Shown one piece after another: positions 1-30,102 of a stretch of DNA of 64,000 nucleotides. The stretch lies in contig NC_090989.1 of the NCBI RefSeq assembly GCF_041146395.1, positions 279,650,343-279,714,342 on the forward strand, read 5' to 3'. The translations under genes and the position numbers were made by a program. Position 1 is the first letter of the stretch. Each line of letters begins with the position of its first letter. The notes under the pieces are model-generated. The model was given only the letters and a program-made list of their open reading frames with translations, ran no database searches and was not told the DNA's origin. The stretch is from Eulemur rufifrons. Taxonomy: Eukaryota; Chordata; Mammalia; Primates; Lemuridae.

Positions 1-200
1 ACAGTGAACAAAGTAGACATGAACCCATGCTTTCATATATCTTATATTCTGGTGGGGAGAGACATAAGTAAACAAGAGAAATAAGTAAAATATAGTTAGA
101 CTATTGTAATCTGGGTGAATGATGGTGGTTGCTTAGATGAGGGTGGTAGCAATGGAGATGGTGAGAAATGGATAAGTTCTGAATATCTGAGTGGCCTTAC
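1..200 (+). repeat. L2-like LINE fragment
   Basis: gtgaacaaagtagacatgaacccatgc, then attctggtggggagagacataagtaaacaag resembles the 3' region of L2 LINEs. Sequence after the two Alus (930-1150) may continue it. Confidence 0.5.
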
Positions 201-240
201 ACTAGAAGCTTTAAAATAAGTTTTAAAATAAAATAACAAG

Positions 241-591
<351 letters not shown>

Positions 592-927
592 GGCCAGGTG
601 CGGTGGCTCACGCCTGTAATCCTAGCACTCTGAGAGGCCGAGGTGGGCGGATCGTTTGAGTTTAGAAGTTTGAGACCAGCCTGAGCAAGAGCGAGACCCC
701 ATCTCTACTAAAAATAGAAAGAAACTAGCTGGACAACTAAAAATATACGTAGAAAAAATTAGCCGGGCATGGTGGTGCATGCTTGTAGTCCCAGGTACTC
801 AGGAGGCTGAGGCAGGAGGATCACTTTAGCCCAGGTGTTTGAGGTTGCTGTGAGCTAGGCTGATGCCACAGCACTCTAGCCTGGGCAACAGAGTGAGACT
901 CTGTCTCAAAAAAAAAAAAAAAAAAAA
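592..927 (+). mobile_element. Alu (lemur type), +
   Basis: ggccaggtgcggtggctcacg to A-tail. Inserted directly at the A-rich tail of the previous Alu, giving a head-to-tail pair. Confidence 0.92.
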
Positions 928-1228
928 GAATACACAGGATGGAAGCTTAAAAGGGCATGGCTGTTGGATAATACATTCCCGAGAGTCCCTGGTGTGACAT
1001 AAACCATGTGGGGCAAATTGGAAGAGCTTTCTAAAAGAGCTGAGTTTAACGATGAACCCAAAGGAGAGAGGGCACTTCTGCAAAGGTTGTGAGAAGTAAA
1101 CAGATGATTCCATGCCCTGGAGTGTCCCTGATGGTGCGGAGGACCAATGGGAGGGTAGCCTCCTGGGGTAAAGGAGCAAAATGTCGATGGTGATGGTGCT
1201 GCTGAGAGCAGGTGCTGATCGTTTCCAG

Positions 1229-19899
<18,671 letters not shown>

Positions 19900-19945
19900 T
19901 GTCACTCCATCACCCACCATCGCCATCGTGTTGCAGAGAGGCAGT

Positions 19946-19951
19946 AATAAA
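19946..19951 (+). terminator. GLE1: AATAAA, possible proximal GLE1 poly(A) signal
   Basis: Canonical hexamer 47 bases after the stop codon, followed by a GT-containing stretch (gatggctgtgtatggg). It could give a short-UTR transcript. Confidence 0.4.
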
Positions 19952-20983
19952 GCAACTGAAGATGGCTGTGTATGGGAGAAGTCATGTCAGATTTAGAAAT
20001 TTGCCAATATTTATTTTTATATATTTATACCTTGTGACTGGGAGAGGAGATTTTCATGGGCCATAAAGTCTTGGGGGTCCCTTAGTAGACTGGGTAGCTC
20101 CTTAAGGGGTCTACATAATAGAGTAAATGGAATTGGCCTTTCTTATTTTTGCAAAGTAATGAGAAAAGGTGTTTAACACCAAGCACCAAGTCTCATCCTT
20201 TATTTCTTGTGTCTCTAGTATCTCTCAGCAACTATTTCGCTCTGAACTTACAGTGAGCTCACCATTTTCACCACCTGTTCACCCCACCCCTGTTCAGATG
20301 AATTCCCAGAAAAAGTAAAGACTCATAATGTCCCCTCTAAAGTATCATTTAGTAGTTGAGGCCATACCCTTATGCTAGTCTGGATTATGGTTGTTTTGCC
20401 CTTCTCAGCTTGTGAAAATTCTAAATCCAGAGGAAATGTGCTGCGAACACATAGGTGAAGCCCCAGGTGGCATCAGGGATAGCTTAGTGTCTGGGATTAG
20501 GACTGGAAACACATATAACGTTGGCCTAAGCCACACTCTTTGTCGTCTTAATTTGGAATTTGTTCCCTGCATGGCTACAGATGCATGGACTGGGGCAGGT
20601 GCCTTTTTTTGATTTTCAGTTTGAATCCAGTTGGGCTGAGATGGGGCTTACAACATTACACATGAGCTGAGCATCCGTAACCAATTAGTTGGGGCTAAAT
20701 AAAGATGTTAGGAAGATATTGAACACTGCTTTATAATTTTTTATATATGTTCTGAGTAATGAATGATGATAAATTTGCCTAAGGCCACTGCCGAAATCCA
20801 GAGTTTGACTATAAAGAGTTGAGATCTGCTTTATGGACTCATTCTTGTTTACACTGCCGAGGCAGCAGCCATCCATCTGTTCCTCTATGCTAAATGTCTT
20901 GTGGGGCAGCGTTTACTGGTACTCTTAAGTGGCTTGAAATGACCCAGTCTATGAATTGTTGACTATGGTGCTAAAAAATAAGT

Positions 20984-20989
20984 AATAAA
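20984..20989 (+). terminator. GLE1: AATAAA poly(A) signal, distal GLE1
   Basis: Canonical hexamer in agtaataaagatt, about 1.09 kb after the stop codon, followed within 40 bases by GT-rich gatgtctagttggtt. Cleavage would be near 21,005. Confidence 0.6.
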
Positions 20990-21254
20990 GATTAATTTTT
21001 AAAAAACCCAAAGCTGATGTCTAGTTGGTTCATTATGATGAATGTCCTGTACCTTGACTATGTACGTCATTAGGGGCATGATAGTACACAGTCTAGGTAT
21101 AAAGTGGTATGTGTTTCTTCCTTTTCTTTGCTTTTTGACCTTCACCTTGGAAAAATTGCTTCTCTTTCTGTTATTCCTTATTTAGAATTATGTACCATTA
21201 ACTGTCCCTATTTTATCTAGCAAGAGATATGGACGTGTAAAAGTTTTTTTAAAG

Positions 21255-21400
21255 TAGACAGTGGAATGAACATTGGGGATGGAGTCAAGAGTTCTGGGCT
21301 CAATTCACTTTTAGGTTTTGTGGCCTTAGGTAGGTCATTCACCCTCTCTGAACCTCAGTAGCCCCACCTGCAAAACAAAAGAATTGGACTTGTCACCGTA
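21255..21400 (+). repeat. MIR SINE, +
   Basis: acagtggaatgaacattggg, gagttctgggctcaattc, cattcaccctctctgaacc follow the MIR order. Confidence 0.7.
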
Positions 21401-21691
21401 GTTTTCCAATTGTGCTCGCTTGGCAGTTCCTTAGGGCACAGCTTCCCAGCTGGCATGTCTTGGTGTGCTGGCCTCCTTAGCCTGTGGGGCTGCCAGACAC
21501 CCTCCCCAGACCCAGTTGCCATCGCACTTCCTCTCTTTACCTGTGCATTACAAATGGCATGATTTGCTATGTACCGTGACAGGGAACAGTTTGGAAAGCA
21601 CCAACTTGAGGATGGGGGTGTTGAGTGGATGGGGCTCAGCCCTATAGCCAGTCAACACGGAGGCTTCATGCAGATTTCAAAAAGTCTTCAA

Positions 21692-22019
21692 GGCCAGGCG
21701 TGGTGGCTCGCGCCTGTAATCCTAGCACTCTGGGAGGCCGAGGCGGGTGGATCGTTTGAGCTCAGGAGTTCAAGACCAGCCTGAGCAAGAGCGAGACCCC
21801 CGTCTCTACTAAAAAAATAGAAATTATATGGACAACTAAAAATATATAGAGAAAAAATTAGCCGAGCATGGTGGTGCATGCCTGTAGTCCCAGCTACTCG
21901 GGAGGCTGAGGCAGGAGGATCGCTTGAGCCTAGGAGTTTGAGGTTGCTGTGAGCTAGGCTGACACCACAGCACTCTAGCCTGGGCAACAGAGTGAGACTC
22001 TGTCTCAAAAGAAAGAAAA
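21692..22019 (+). mobile_element. Alu (lemur type), +
   Basis: ggccaggcgtggtggctcgcg to aaagaaaaaaa, flanked by aaaaagtcttcaa direct repeats. Confidence 0.92.
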
Positions 22020-22253
22020 AAAGTCTTCAAGATACAGCTGCCCTCTGCTGGAATATTGTCCTTTTAACTATGAAAATCGATGATACTAGGAGGTAAATTG
22101 TGCCTACCAGGGTTGTGCAGCTCACGTTTTACACAGCCATTAAGTGGGGCCCTAATGGAATTCTGGGATCTTCTCTGTCACAGCATTTTTGCTTTATGTG
22201 CTATATCTCTTGGGGTTCCATGTAAGATTATGTATGAGAACATTCCTCTGTCA

Positions 22254-22409
<156 letters not shown>

Positions 22410-22430
22410 CTAAAAAAAGCAAAATAAAAT

Positions 22431-22483
22431 CATGAGGCAACAAAAAAAGTCACTAGGCAACAAAATAAGTCACTAGGCAACAT
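22431..22483 (+). repeat. 20-bp tandem repeat, 2.6 copies
   Basis: Units catgaggcaacaaaaaaagt, cactaggcaacaaaataagt and cactaggcaacat lie head to tail just after the FLAM tail. Confidence 0.8.
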
Positions 22484-23544
22484 GATTTTTAAGGAAAGTC
22501 TCTTCTACTTTGAATTCATACCACTCCATAGAAAATACCTCTTACAATATTTGAACATTCTTCCTCTAGGCATGGGTGGCTGTCTTGCCTGTGTCATTTG
22601 ATGCTGGTATTCCTAATGGATTCTCGATGGTAAACCAAGAAAGGCGAGCACTGGAGAGGCCAGGTTTTTGATACTCACAGGTGGAGATAATGACTGCTTG
22701 CCGAGAGATGCGGCTCTTGATCTCACGAGTAGCATTAGATTCCTCACTGCAGATACTAAGGACTTCGTTCGGTTTCCAATTCGAGTGCTCGTCTGCTTGC
22801 TTCCTTTCAAGCTTGACCTCATTGCTCAAGTTAACTGCCCATATTTTTGTTACATTGTTGTCCTACAACATCTTAAAGCAAATTTGATGCTGAATTGAAA
22901 ATTCCAGTGGGACAGAAACTCTACACACCTCTCGTATGCAAGAATGGAGTTCTGAGAATTTCCCACCCAGGTGCTGGGCGCTTTCCCCTCCTTTTCAAGC
23001 TTCCCATGATGACAGCAGAGACATAATTAGGTGTGGACATCTAGCTCAGTGCCAGGACAACCAAAAGCTCTATGAGAGCCACGGAGCTTCTTATAGGTAC
23101 CTTATCACACTTGCTGATTCCCTTCCCTTTCTCTATCCTGCCTAATGATTCCTGACAGCAGATTTCCTGTGGACCTACAGAAAGCAGAGGAGAGCTGTGG
23201 TCTCCCAACCATGTGGTGCTTTTATAAAAACACCCATTATACAGGAGTTTATCCTCTAGTTTACAGCCAGCCTCTATTTTTTTTCAAATACCAGTTTGTG
23301 CAGATTGATGTATTTAAGAAATGGTTTTTCTCTTTTAGCTCCTTCAGGATATTTACACTAAATGCAATATGCAGCCCTGGATTAGAACCTCGACCAGAAA
23401 AAAAGATTTTTCTGTGTGTTTGTTTTTGTTAAGAAGGACATTGGGACAACTGGTAAAACTTAACTGAGGCCTATATATTAGAAGACAGTATTATGTCAAC
23501 ATGAATTTCTTTCTTTCTTTTTTATTTCTTTCTTTCTTTTTTAT

Positions 23545-23866
23545 TTTATTTTTTGAGACAAGAGTCTCACTCTGTTGCCCAGGCTAGAGTGCCGTGGCGT
23601 CAGCCTAGCTCACAGCAACCTCAAACTCCTGGGCTCAAGCGATCCTCCTGCCTCAGCCTCCCGAATATCTGGGACTACAGGCATGTGCCACCATGCCTGG
23701 CTAGTTTTTTCTCTATACATTTTTAGTTGTCCATATAATTTCTTTCTATTTTTAGTAGAGACAGGGTCTCGCTCTTGCTCAGGCTGGTCTAGAACTCCTG
23801 AGCTCAAATAATCCACCCGCCTTGGCCTCCCAGAGTGCTAGGATTACAGGCGTGAGCCACCGCGTA
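23545..23866 (-). mobile_element. Alu (lemur type), -
   Basis: Preceded by a (tttc)n-rich tail from 23,508; gagacaagagtctcactctg to gagccaccgcg. Its last bases are missing. Confidence 0.9.
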
Positions 23867-24185
23867 GTGTAACTATTTTTAAGTGTACAGTTCTGTGACA
23901 TTAAGTACATTCACAATGTTGTGCAACCATCACCACCAGTCATTTCCAGAACTTTTTCATCATTCTAGATGGAAACTGTACCCATTAAACAATAACTCCC
24001 CATCCCTCCCTCCCCCTAGCCCCTGGTAACAACTTCCCTACTTTCTGTCTCTATGAATCTGACAATTCTAGGGCTCTCATATAAGTGGAATCATATAATA
24101 TTTGTCCTTCTGTATCTGGCTTTCATTTAGGTTCATTCAGTCATTGTGTTTTGAAGATCTACACTATTTCTTGCCAACTCTGACA
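23867..24185 (+). repeat. L1 3' UTR fragment (old L1M-type)
   Basis: aagtgtacagttctgtgacatt, acaatgttgtgcaaccatcacc, aactccccatccctccc, ataagtggaatcatataata match the well-known L1 3' region. Confidence 0.82.
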
Positions 24186-24465
24186 CTGCAGAATCAGCAT
24201 GACTCTTCCCAATCAGCTCCCTTATAGGGAGGAAGAGTAGTGGAAGTGCTTGCCTGTTAACTTTGGAAGGGGTAGAGATGGGGGGATAGAGGGACCTCTC
24301 TCAGGGAGAGAGGGCAAGTGACTTTCCATGGCCGGAACATGTGAAAACAACATTGCAATTCATGTTTCCCAACAGTTGACATTTTTCAGGAAAAAAGCAA
24401 TCCTCCCACCCTATTTTTTATTTTAGAAAAAAAAATTTTTTTTTTAATAAAATTTATTTTTAAAA

Positions 24466-24558
24466 AAAATTGCTATGTTGCCCAGGCTGGTCTCAAAGTC
24501 TTGGGGTCAAGGGATCCTTCCAAGTGGCTGGGGAGTAGTGAGCCACCATGCCTGGCTA
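24466..24558 (-). repeat. Alu-like monomer fragment, -
   Basis: ttgctatgttgcccaggctgg to gagccaccatgcctggct with internal deletions, after an A/T-rich run. Confidence 0.6.
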
Positions 24559-25919
24559 CCCAAGAGTTGACCTTTTTTGAACAAATTGGAAGGCATATCA
24601 AACCTTCAGAGGTCTGCTGGAACTAGAAAAAGGAGTTTGGAATTCAGTCCTACCCTCTGCTTTTCAGGAGGCCGGGAGAGGTGTGACTAAGAAGATGGAG
24701 TTGATTGGTTACAAAGCCACTACGCTATCCTGTGCTTTTCTGTTGTTTTTCCCCTGCTCCCCACATTTAGTAGAGTGTTAGGCATATGGTGAGATTGGTG
24801 GGAGGTGAGGTAGGCAGACAATAGAAAATGTGAAGAATGGCTTTTTAAATGGTTCATTTCCAGTGCCAAGTACAGAACAGGGTGGGTGAGTGAGTAGGAG
24901 GTGGAAAGGGCTGGGGATACTGTTTCTTGGCCATGTCTCAGATCAAAGGATCAACAAATAAGATTTTAGTTTCTGTATCAATACAGGGCTCTCTCTTAGA
25001 TGTCCAGTTTCTTTTGCATCTAGCAAAAGCACCAAAACCGCCATTTCACTATGGGGCCAGGGTCATTTCAAAGAAAAACCCTCCCTTTTTAATAGCTTCT
25101 GATCACGGCCCTGAGATGCAGTCTTTGCTGGAGCAGAAGGTCTGGGAAATTCTGGAGAGCTGTGATTGTGTTAGCCATCCTGTACCCAGAGCTGAATGTC
25201 TGACTAAACATTTTGCTGCTACTGGCTGGAGAAGAGGCCATGGCTGCCATTAGCTGTTCTCAGAAATGCACACCCCAGGGAGGAGTTACCCAGCCCTGTT
25301 TTCTCTACATAGAAGATTGCAGGAAATGCCTCTCAGGCTCCTACATTTTTCCTCCGGATTCTGTAAAGCAGCTACTGGGGTGTGGCCACTTCTTTTCTTT
25401 TCTCTCTACTCCAATGCAGTGAGGGAATAGGGATATTTTTCCTCAGTATCATAGCTACAGCCGGGGCGGCTTAGAAATCAGATTGCAGGTCCCAGGCATA
25501 GGAGAAGCAGCCAAACTGCAGAGGACCAGGAAGCTCAGGGCTGGGCCTGGGTCCAAGTTCTGGTGCAGTGGCCAATGCTTTTATAATTATTTAAAGAGGA
25601 GGGTGCTTGGTAACCAGGAGGCTGTGGCCTTCCGGAGCTGCAGAGCTCTCGGTCTGCCTGACTGCACAGGAATGATCTGGGTGTTATTCCCAATGGCTGC
25701 GGCCCAGCTGTCACCAGAATGGGGACAGGAAAAGGCCTTCCTAACCAAGGGTTCTGGCTGCAGAGTGTAGAGCCAGACCCTTAAGCTGTGAGGACTGTAG
25801 GGAACAGAGATTTGGGGAATGTTATTTTTTCTCTTCTCAGCACCCAGCATCCACCTGCATCAAAATGCCTCCCTTTCTTACTTGAAGGCAATATATATAT
25901 ACACACACAGTTTCAAAGA

Positions 25920-26135
25920 GAAGGTTCCGGCTGCTTAGATTCAAATCCTAGCTCTTCCACTGGTAGCTGCCTGGGCTGGAACAAGAGACCTTAACCGGTA
26001 TGTCAGGGTGCTCACTTGTAAAATGGAGAAATAATGTCTACCTCATAAAATTATTGCAAAGATTAAAAAAACTAAAGGTAACACACATGAAATGCTTAAC
26101 ATAGTGCCTGGTACACGAGGAAAGCTCAATTAATT
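25920..26135 (+). repeat. MIR SINE, +
   Basis: gcttagattcaaatcctagctc, acttgtaaaatggagaaataatg, tgcttaacatagtgcctgg match MIR order. Confidence 0.75.
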
Positions 26136-26962
26136 GTGGCAGAAAGACCCTTAATATCTTGTTTGCGAAATATGACTAATGTAGCTCATTACTTGCGATC
26201 TGTGAGAAAGCTTTTGCTTCAAGAATATAAGAAATTATTAACTCTCCAAATCCTGGAATGCCAGACTTATGTCCCAAATTTGTTGACTTTATTTTTTCTG
26301 ATCCGGATTTAGCCATTTCCTCTTCCCATCTCCTCTAACCCAGGGCCCCAGATCATCCTCACTTGCCGCACCCCAGCCCCCACCAGAGTAGGATGACTTG
26401 GGTCCCCAGCGCCAGCCTCCTCCTCGGGAAAGTGGGCAGGAAGAGAAGCACGAGGGTGACCTCACCCTTTGGGACTGGGCTTTTTTCCGGCCAGGACGCG
26501 CAGCATCCCCGGCCCCTCTGCAGCGATGGCCCCTGCCCCGCCCTTCGCCGCAGTCTTGGAAGGGCTCCCAGGGGCGGAGGGGTGCGGTGAGGACGACTCT
26601 CCACAGGGCGGGAGGGAGGGGCAGGATTGGAGGGCACGGGCTGCGGGGAGGGAGGTGCGGCTGCAGCGTGTCGGCCCGCCAGGGCGGAGGCAGTGACTCC
26701 ACTGCACCATCTCCCCCCAACCCTTGCGCGCGCCCTATTTCCCCGTCCTCCTGCAGCCCTCTCCTGGCTCGCCTCTTCCCCCGCATCGCCGCTTCGGCTC
26801 CTTCCGGGACTGCTCGGCTCTTTCCGCCCTGGCAGTCGGGCGGTCTGCGGACGGGAGCCCCGCCCCCTCCTCTCCGCCAGCGCGCTCCCCCGCCCCTCGT
26901 GCAACGCCAGGGCGCTTCCCCCGCGCTCGCGCCCGCCGGCCGCGGGAGCGCGCGTGGCCGCC

Positions 26963-26969
26963 TATAAAA
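26963..26969 (+). promoter_or_regulatory. SPTAN1: TATA-like box of SPTAN1
   Basis: TATAAAA within gccgcctataaaagcggcgg, embedded in the CpG island. A start site about 30 bases downstream would fall near 26,990-27,000, consistent with exon 1 ending at 27,081. Confidence 0.6.
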
Positions 26970-26992
26970 GCGGCGGGGCGCGCGCGTCGCCG

Positions 26993-27081
26993 CCACTACC
27001 CGCTGCGGAGCTGGAGGAGTCGCGTCAGTCCCTCGGCACCCCTCGGCCAGGCGCACCCTCATCCCTCACCCCCAGGAGCCG
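26993..27081 (+). other. SPTAN1: SPTAN1 exon 1, non-coding (5' end approximate)
   Basis: 5' UTR exon beginning around gccgccactacccgctgcgg and ending at gagccg followed by a strong donor gtgaga at 27082. The 5' limit is inferred from the TATA-like box. It contains no ATG. Confidence 0.6.
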
Positions 27082-29339
27082 GTGAGACGGGTAGCAGGAG
27101 AGCTCCGGGCGGGAGCGGGGCCCCTGGGCAGTAGACCCCGGGCGGGAGCCGGGCAGTCCCTGGGGCGGGGCGGGGCCGGCGCGCGGACAGGTGAGCCGGG
27201 CGGGCCTCGCCGCTCAGTCCTGTCGGCCGAGGAGCCGGGCAAGCAGGCCGCCACCGCCTTTGTGGCGCGGGGGCTGCGAGAAGCCGCCCGGCCGAGGCTG
27301 GGCGCCGGCCGCTGGAATGTCATTGACGGGGGGAGGGGGCCGCGAGGCCGCCGGGTCCCTCCCCGCCACCCCCCGGCCTGGCTGCGGCCCCGCCCTGGCC
27401 GTTTGGGCTGCGGCAGGTGGGTGAGGGCTCCCTCGTCGGGATCTTCGCCTTCTCCTTCCCTGCAGAGCGCTCCCCGCACCGCCCCCGGTCCCTTCCCTCG
27501 GCGGGGATCGACTTCTGCAGCTCGTTCTCTACAGGCAATGCCGGCGCACCCTTGAAGGAGGAAGAGCCCAGAGCATAGAGTAAAGGGCTCTTTGACCTTA
27601 ATTGCATCCTGTGTGGCGAATCTTGGCCCTCTCTCTAGACGCAGAAGGGTCTGAGACTGGCCGTCTTCTTTTCTTTCCTTGTAATAAACATTTCTTTCCT
27701 CCCCAATTGTGATTTGCTTGTAAATAATAGGTAGATGCGGTGCCTGCTTGGTATGAGACCCAAATTAAATAACTTAATAGCTTAGAGTTCTCCCCCCCCC
27801 CCCCCGAGAATGGGTCTTTCGAGTCGAGGACAGTAAGTATATTTATCAAAAATTCTACAACCATGATAGTGTTGAATGATAGAGCAGTCTTTTGTTTGAA
27901 AGCCGTCCCTGCGAATTTGATTAGATGGTTTCCAAAGAAAATTGCTTTTAAAAGTCTTTTCATGTACCAGAATAAAATATATTTTAAACAAGGGGCTTGT
28001 TAAAGTTAAGGGTTGCATATGTTGAAAATCCTGAATAGCCCAGAACGGTGGGTTGAGATGATGCTTGGACTGCTTAACACCTTGTCAGATCTCTTTTATA
28101 TAATAGATCCTAAAATCTTTAGGCCCTTTGTTCTGTCTTCATCATGGTATTTTAGAAAAACCTCACATCATGGCTGTCTGTGAAGAATAAAAGAGAGACC
28201 ATATGAAGTATTTTCATAATGTGTTGAGAAATTGCGTCGTCATAGCAATTGGACATAAGTAAAGCAGAATGTATCAAAGATGGAAGAGTGGGGGAGTCTT
28301 GCAGCCAGGAAACAGAAAATCTTAGGAATGGCAGCAGGAACGCTCAGCTGTATGAAGCTACTGAGCCAAGACTCTGACTCCTTAAACCAGCATTTATTTT
28401 CCCACTCACTGCAGCTAATGTCTTAGCTTTTTGAAAGGTCAAATTGAAGTCAAAGTTTAAAAAATATGCTGCAAGGGGGAAAAAGTGCTGCAGTAAGGGC
28501 CTCTGTGCAGGAAATTAACAATGAGCCTTTTTTGGTAACTGGGCCAATAATTACTCAAAGGGACCCTCAAAGTGTGTTAACTGCTATCCAGGGACCTAGA
28601 TGGAGAGACTGGAAAGGAGGAGTTGCTCTGTGCTGGACAGGTGCGAAGCAGTGCTCTTGGTGAACCATCAGCTTAGTAACTTCTCTGATATGCTTTTGGT
28701 TTGGCGGAGTGTTTTGTAGTCATCTATTTGGAGAAATCTGATATGTCACAGGTTCCAAAGTAAGCCTATCAAGCAACCCGATGAAGAGGTTAAAGTGGGG
28801 AGAGCTGTTTTAAGTATATCTTTTGGTTCCTTGGGTTAGAATTTTCTCTACTTTTCCTTACCTGCCTTCATCCTAAAGGGTGGGGCTGACGGCATATCCT
28901 AAGAAGTGGATCTCGGGAATAGTCTTCCGTGTCCTGTCATTGCTGAACCTGCACTAAGGACCGGACACAGTGGGCCGAGGCTGGTCTCCCTTTGTAATCA
29001 ATCCTCTGTGGACTGTGGGAGGACTCTACTAGTTATGCACCGGGGGGCCGCTGCAGCACTGTCAGCTGTGGCCTTACAGTAGAGGAATGCAACGCTCTGG
29101 TAGCAAATGCTGACTCCGGGAATGCGGAGGAGGACCGCATAGCTGATCACTTGGGGCAGTGGACTGGAGCAGCTGTGCTGTGAACCATCACCTCCCTTCC
29201 ACCTTTTTTGCATATTCCTCTTGTACCAGTTTTGAACAGGAAATAGTATTTTGTAAAGTAAGTATACCGGCAAACTAGGCCCAAATCAGATCTTTGTGGC
29301 TTGAGTTCTTGTTTCTGATGATTTCATGAGATCATGCTC

Positions 29340-29570
29340 TTTTATTGCTGAATAGGAGGGGATTTAGGAATCATCTAGTCCCAGGATTCTCAATTTATCA
29401 GAATGTGGATGCAGGAGGGCCTGTTTAGTTTTTAAAAATATATTCCGTATTATTACTTTGACAACTGGGGAAAGTGAGGCCCAAAAGGGTGTGACTTGGC
29501 CAAGGCAGCTCATCTAGATAGATGGTAACTAACAAGACCTGGGAGCCTTGGTTCCCTTTCCACATTTTAA
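29340..29570 (+). repeat. MIR-like SINE, +
   Basis: actggggaaagtgaggcccaaaag and gtgacttggccaaggcagctc match the MIR core. Confidence 0.6.
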
Positions 29571-29611
29571 ATCACCAGTGGGATGCAGACACTATATGGA
29601 ATAAAGAGAAA

Positions 29612-29898
29612 GCTGGGTGAGGTGCTCAAGCCTGTAATCCCAGCACTCCGGGAGGATCGCATGAGCTCAGGAGTTTGAGGTCAGCCTGAGCAAGAGTGAG
29701 ACCCCGTCTCTACTAAAAACAGGAAAATTAGCTGGGCTTGGTGCATACCTGTAGTCCCAGCTACTTGGGAGGCTGAGACAGGAGGATTGCTTGAGCCCAG
29801 GAGTTTGAGGTTGCAGTGAGCTATGATGACTGCCATCGCACTCTACCCGGGGCAACAGAGCAAGACTCTGTCTCAAAAAAAAAAAAAAAAAAAACAAC
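29612..29898 (+). mobile_element. Alu, +, with internal deletion in left arm
   Basis: agctgggtgaggtgctcaagcc to A-run; the left arm skips about 25 bases after cagcactccggg. Flanks aataaagagaaagc / aataaagggaaagc. Confidence 0.87.
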
Positions 29899-30051
29899 AA
29901 CAATAAAGGGAAAGCACTGAGAAAATATCTGGAATTGGATTTTTACAAGTGTGTTCATTAAGTACATTTAAATATGTTCATTTTATTTGAAATGGTTTTG
30001 TTCAGTTTGCCCTTAGAAGCTTGTTATCTTGCTCTTCCCCTCCCTCTTTAG

Positions 30052-30102
30052 ACTCCACATTCCACCACCATGTTGTCATCGTTTCGTAAACGCAGACTCC
30101 AG
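30052..30102 (+). CDS. Candidate alternative coding exon in SPTAN1 intron 1
   Basis: Fifty-one bases between an excellent acceptor (ctcttcccctccctctttag) and a donor cag/gtattt. Within it ATG 30070 lies in a good context (ccaccaccATG) and opens 11 codons, MLSSFRKRRLQ, ending in phase 0. Exon 2 begins with aaaATG, so splicing gives Lys then the usual Met: a 12-residue basic extension in frame with alpha-II spectrin. Several CpGs are kept in an otherwise CpG-poor intron. No transcript evidence is available to me; the donor lacks G at +5. Confidence 0.4.

Larger units (their letters stand above)
19900..21005 (+). other. GLE1: GLE1 3' UTR
   Basis: Non-coding continuation of exon 16. Candidate poly(A) signals AATAAA occur at 19946-19951, 20698-20703 and 20984-20989. 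The last is followed by T-rich then mixed sequence, and I take it as the main end. The first would give a very short UTR of about 65-75 bases. No repeat element is obvious in this stretch. Confidence 0.7.
26480..27500. promoter_or_regulatory. SPTAN1: CpG island, SPTAN1 promoter
   Basis: About 1 kb of very GC-rich, CpG-rich sequence, in contrast to AT-rich flanks, with several GC boxes (ggggcggagg, cccgcccct, ggggcggggcgggg near 27161). It covers the SPTAN1 first exon and the start of intron 1. Long open frames on both strands here reflect base composition. Typical broad housekeeping promoter, though a TATA-like box is also present. Confidence 0.85.

Noticed and set aside
22431..22483. CRISPR-like array
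   Set aside because: Direct tandem copies with no spacers, in a primate genome.
26289..27085. Long open frames on both strands across the CpG island (up to 257 codons on the minus strand)
   Set aside because: GC-rich sequence has few stop codons; the translations are Arg/Pro/Ala/Gly-rich, overlap on both strands, and look like no known protein.
27793..27805. C13 homopolymer as a regulatory element
   Set aside because: A single mononucleotide run, more likely a slippage-prone site or a sequencing weak point.
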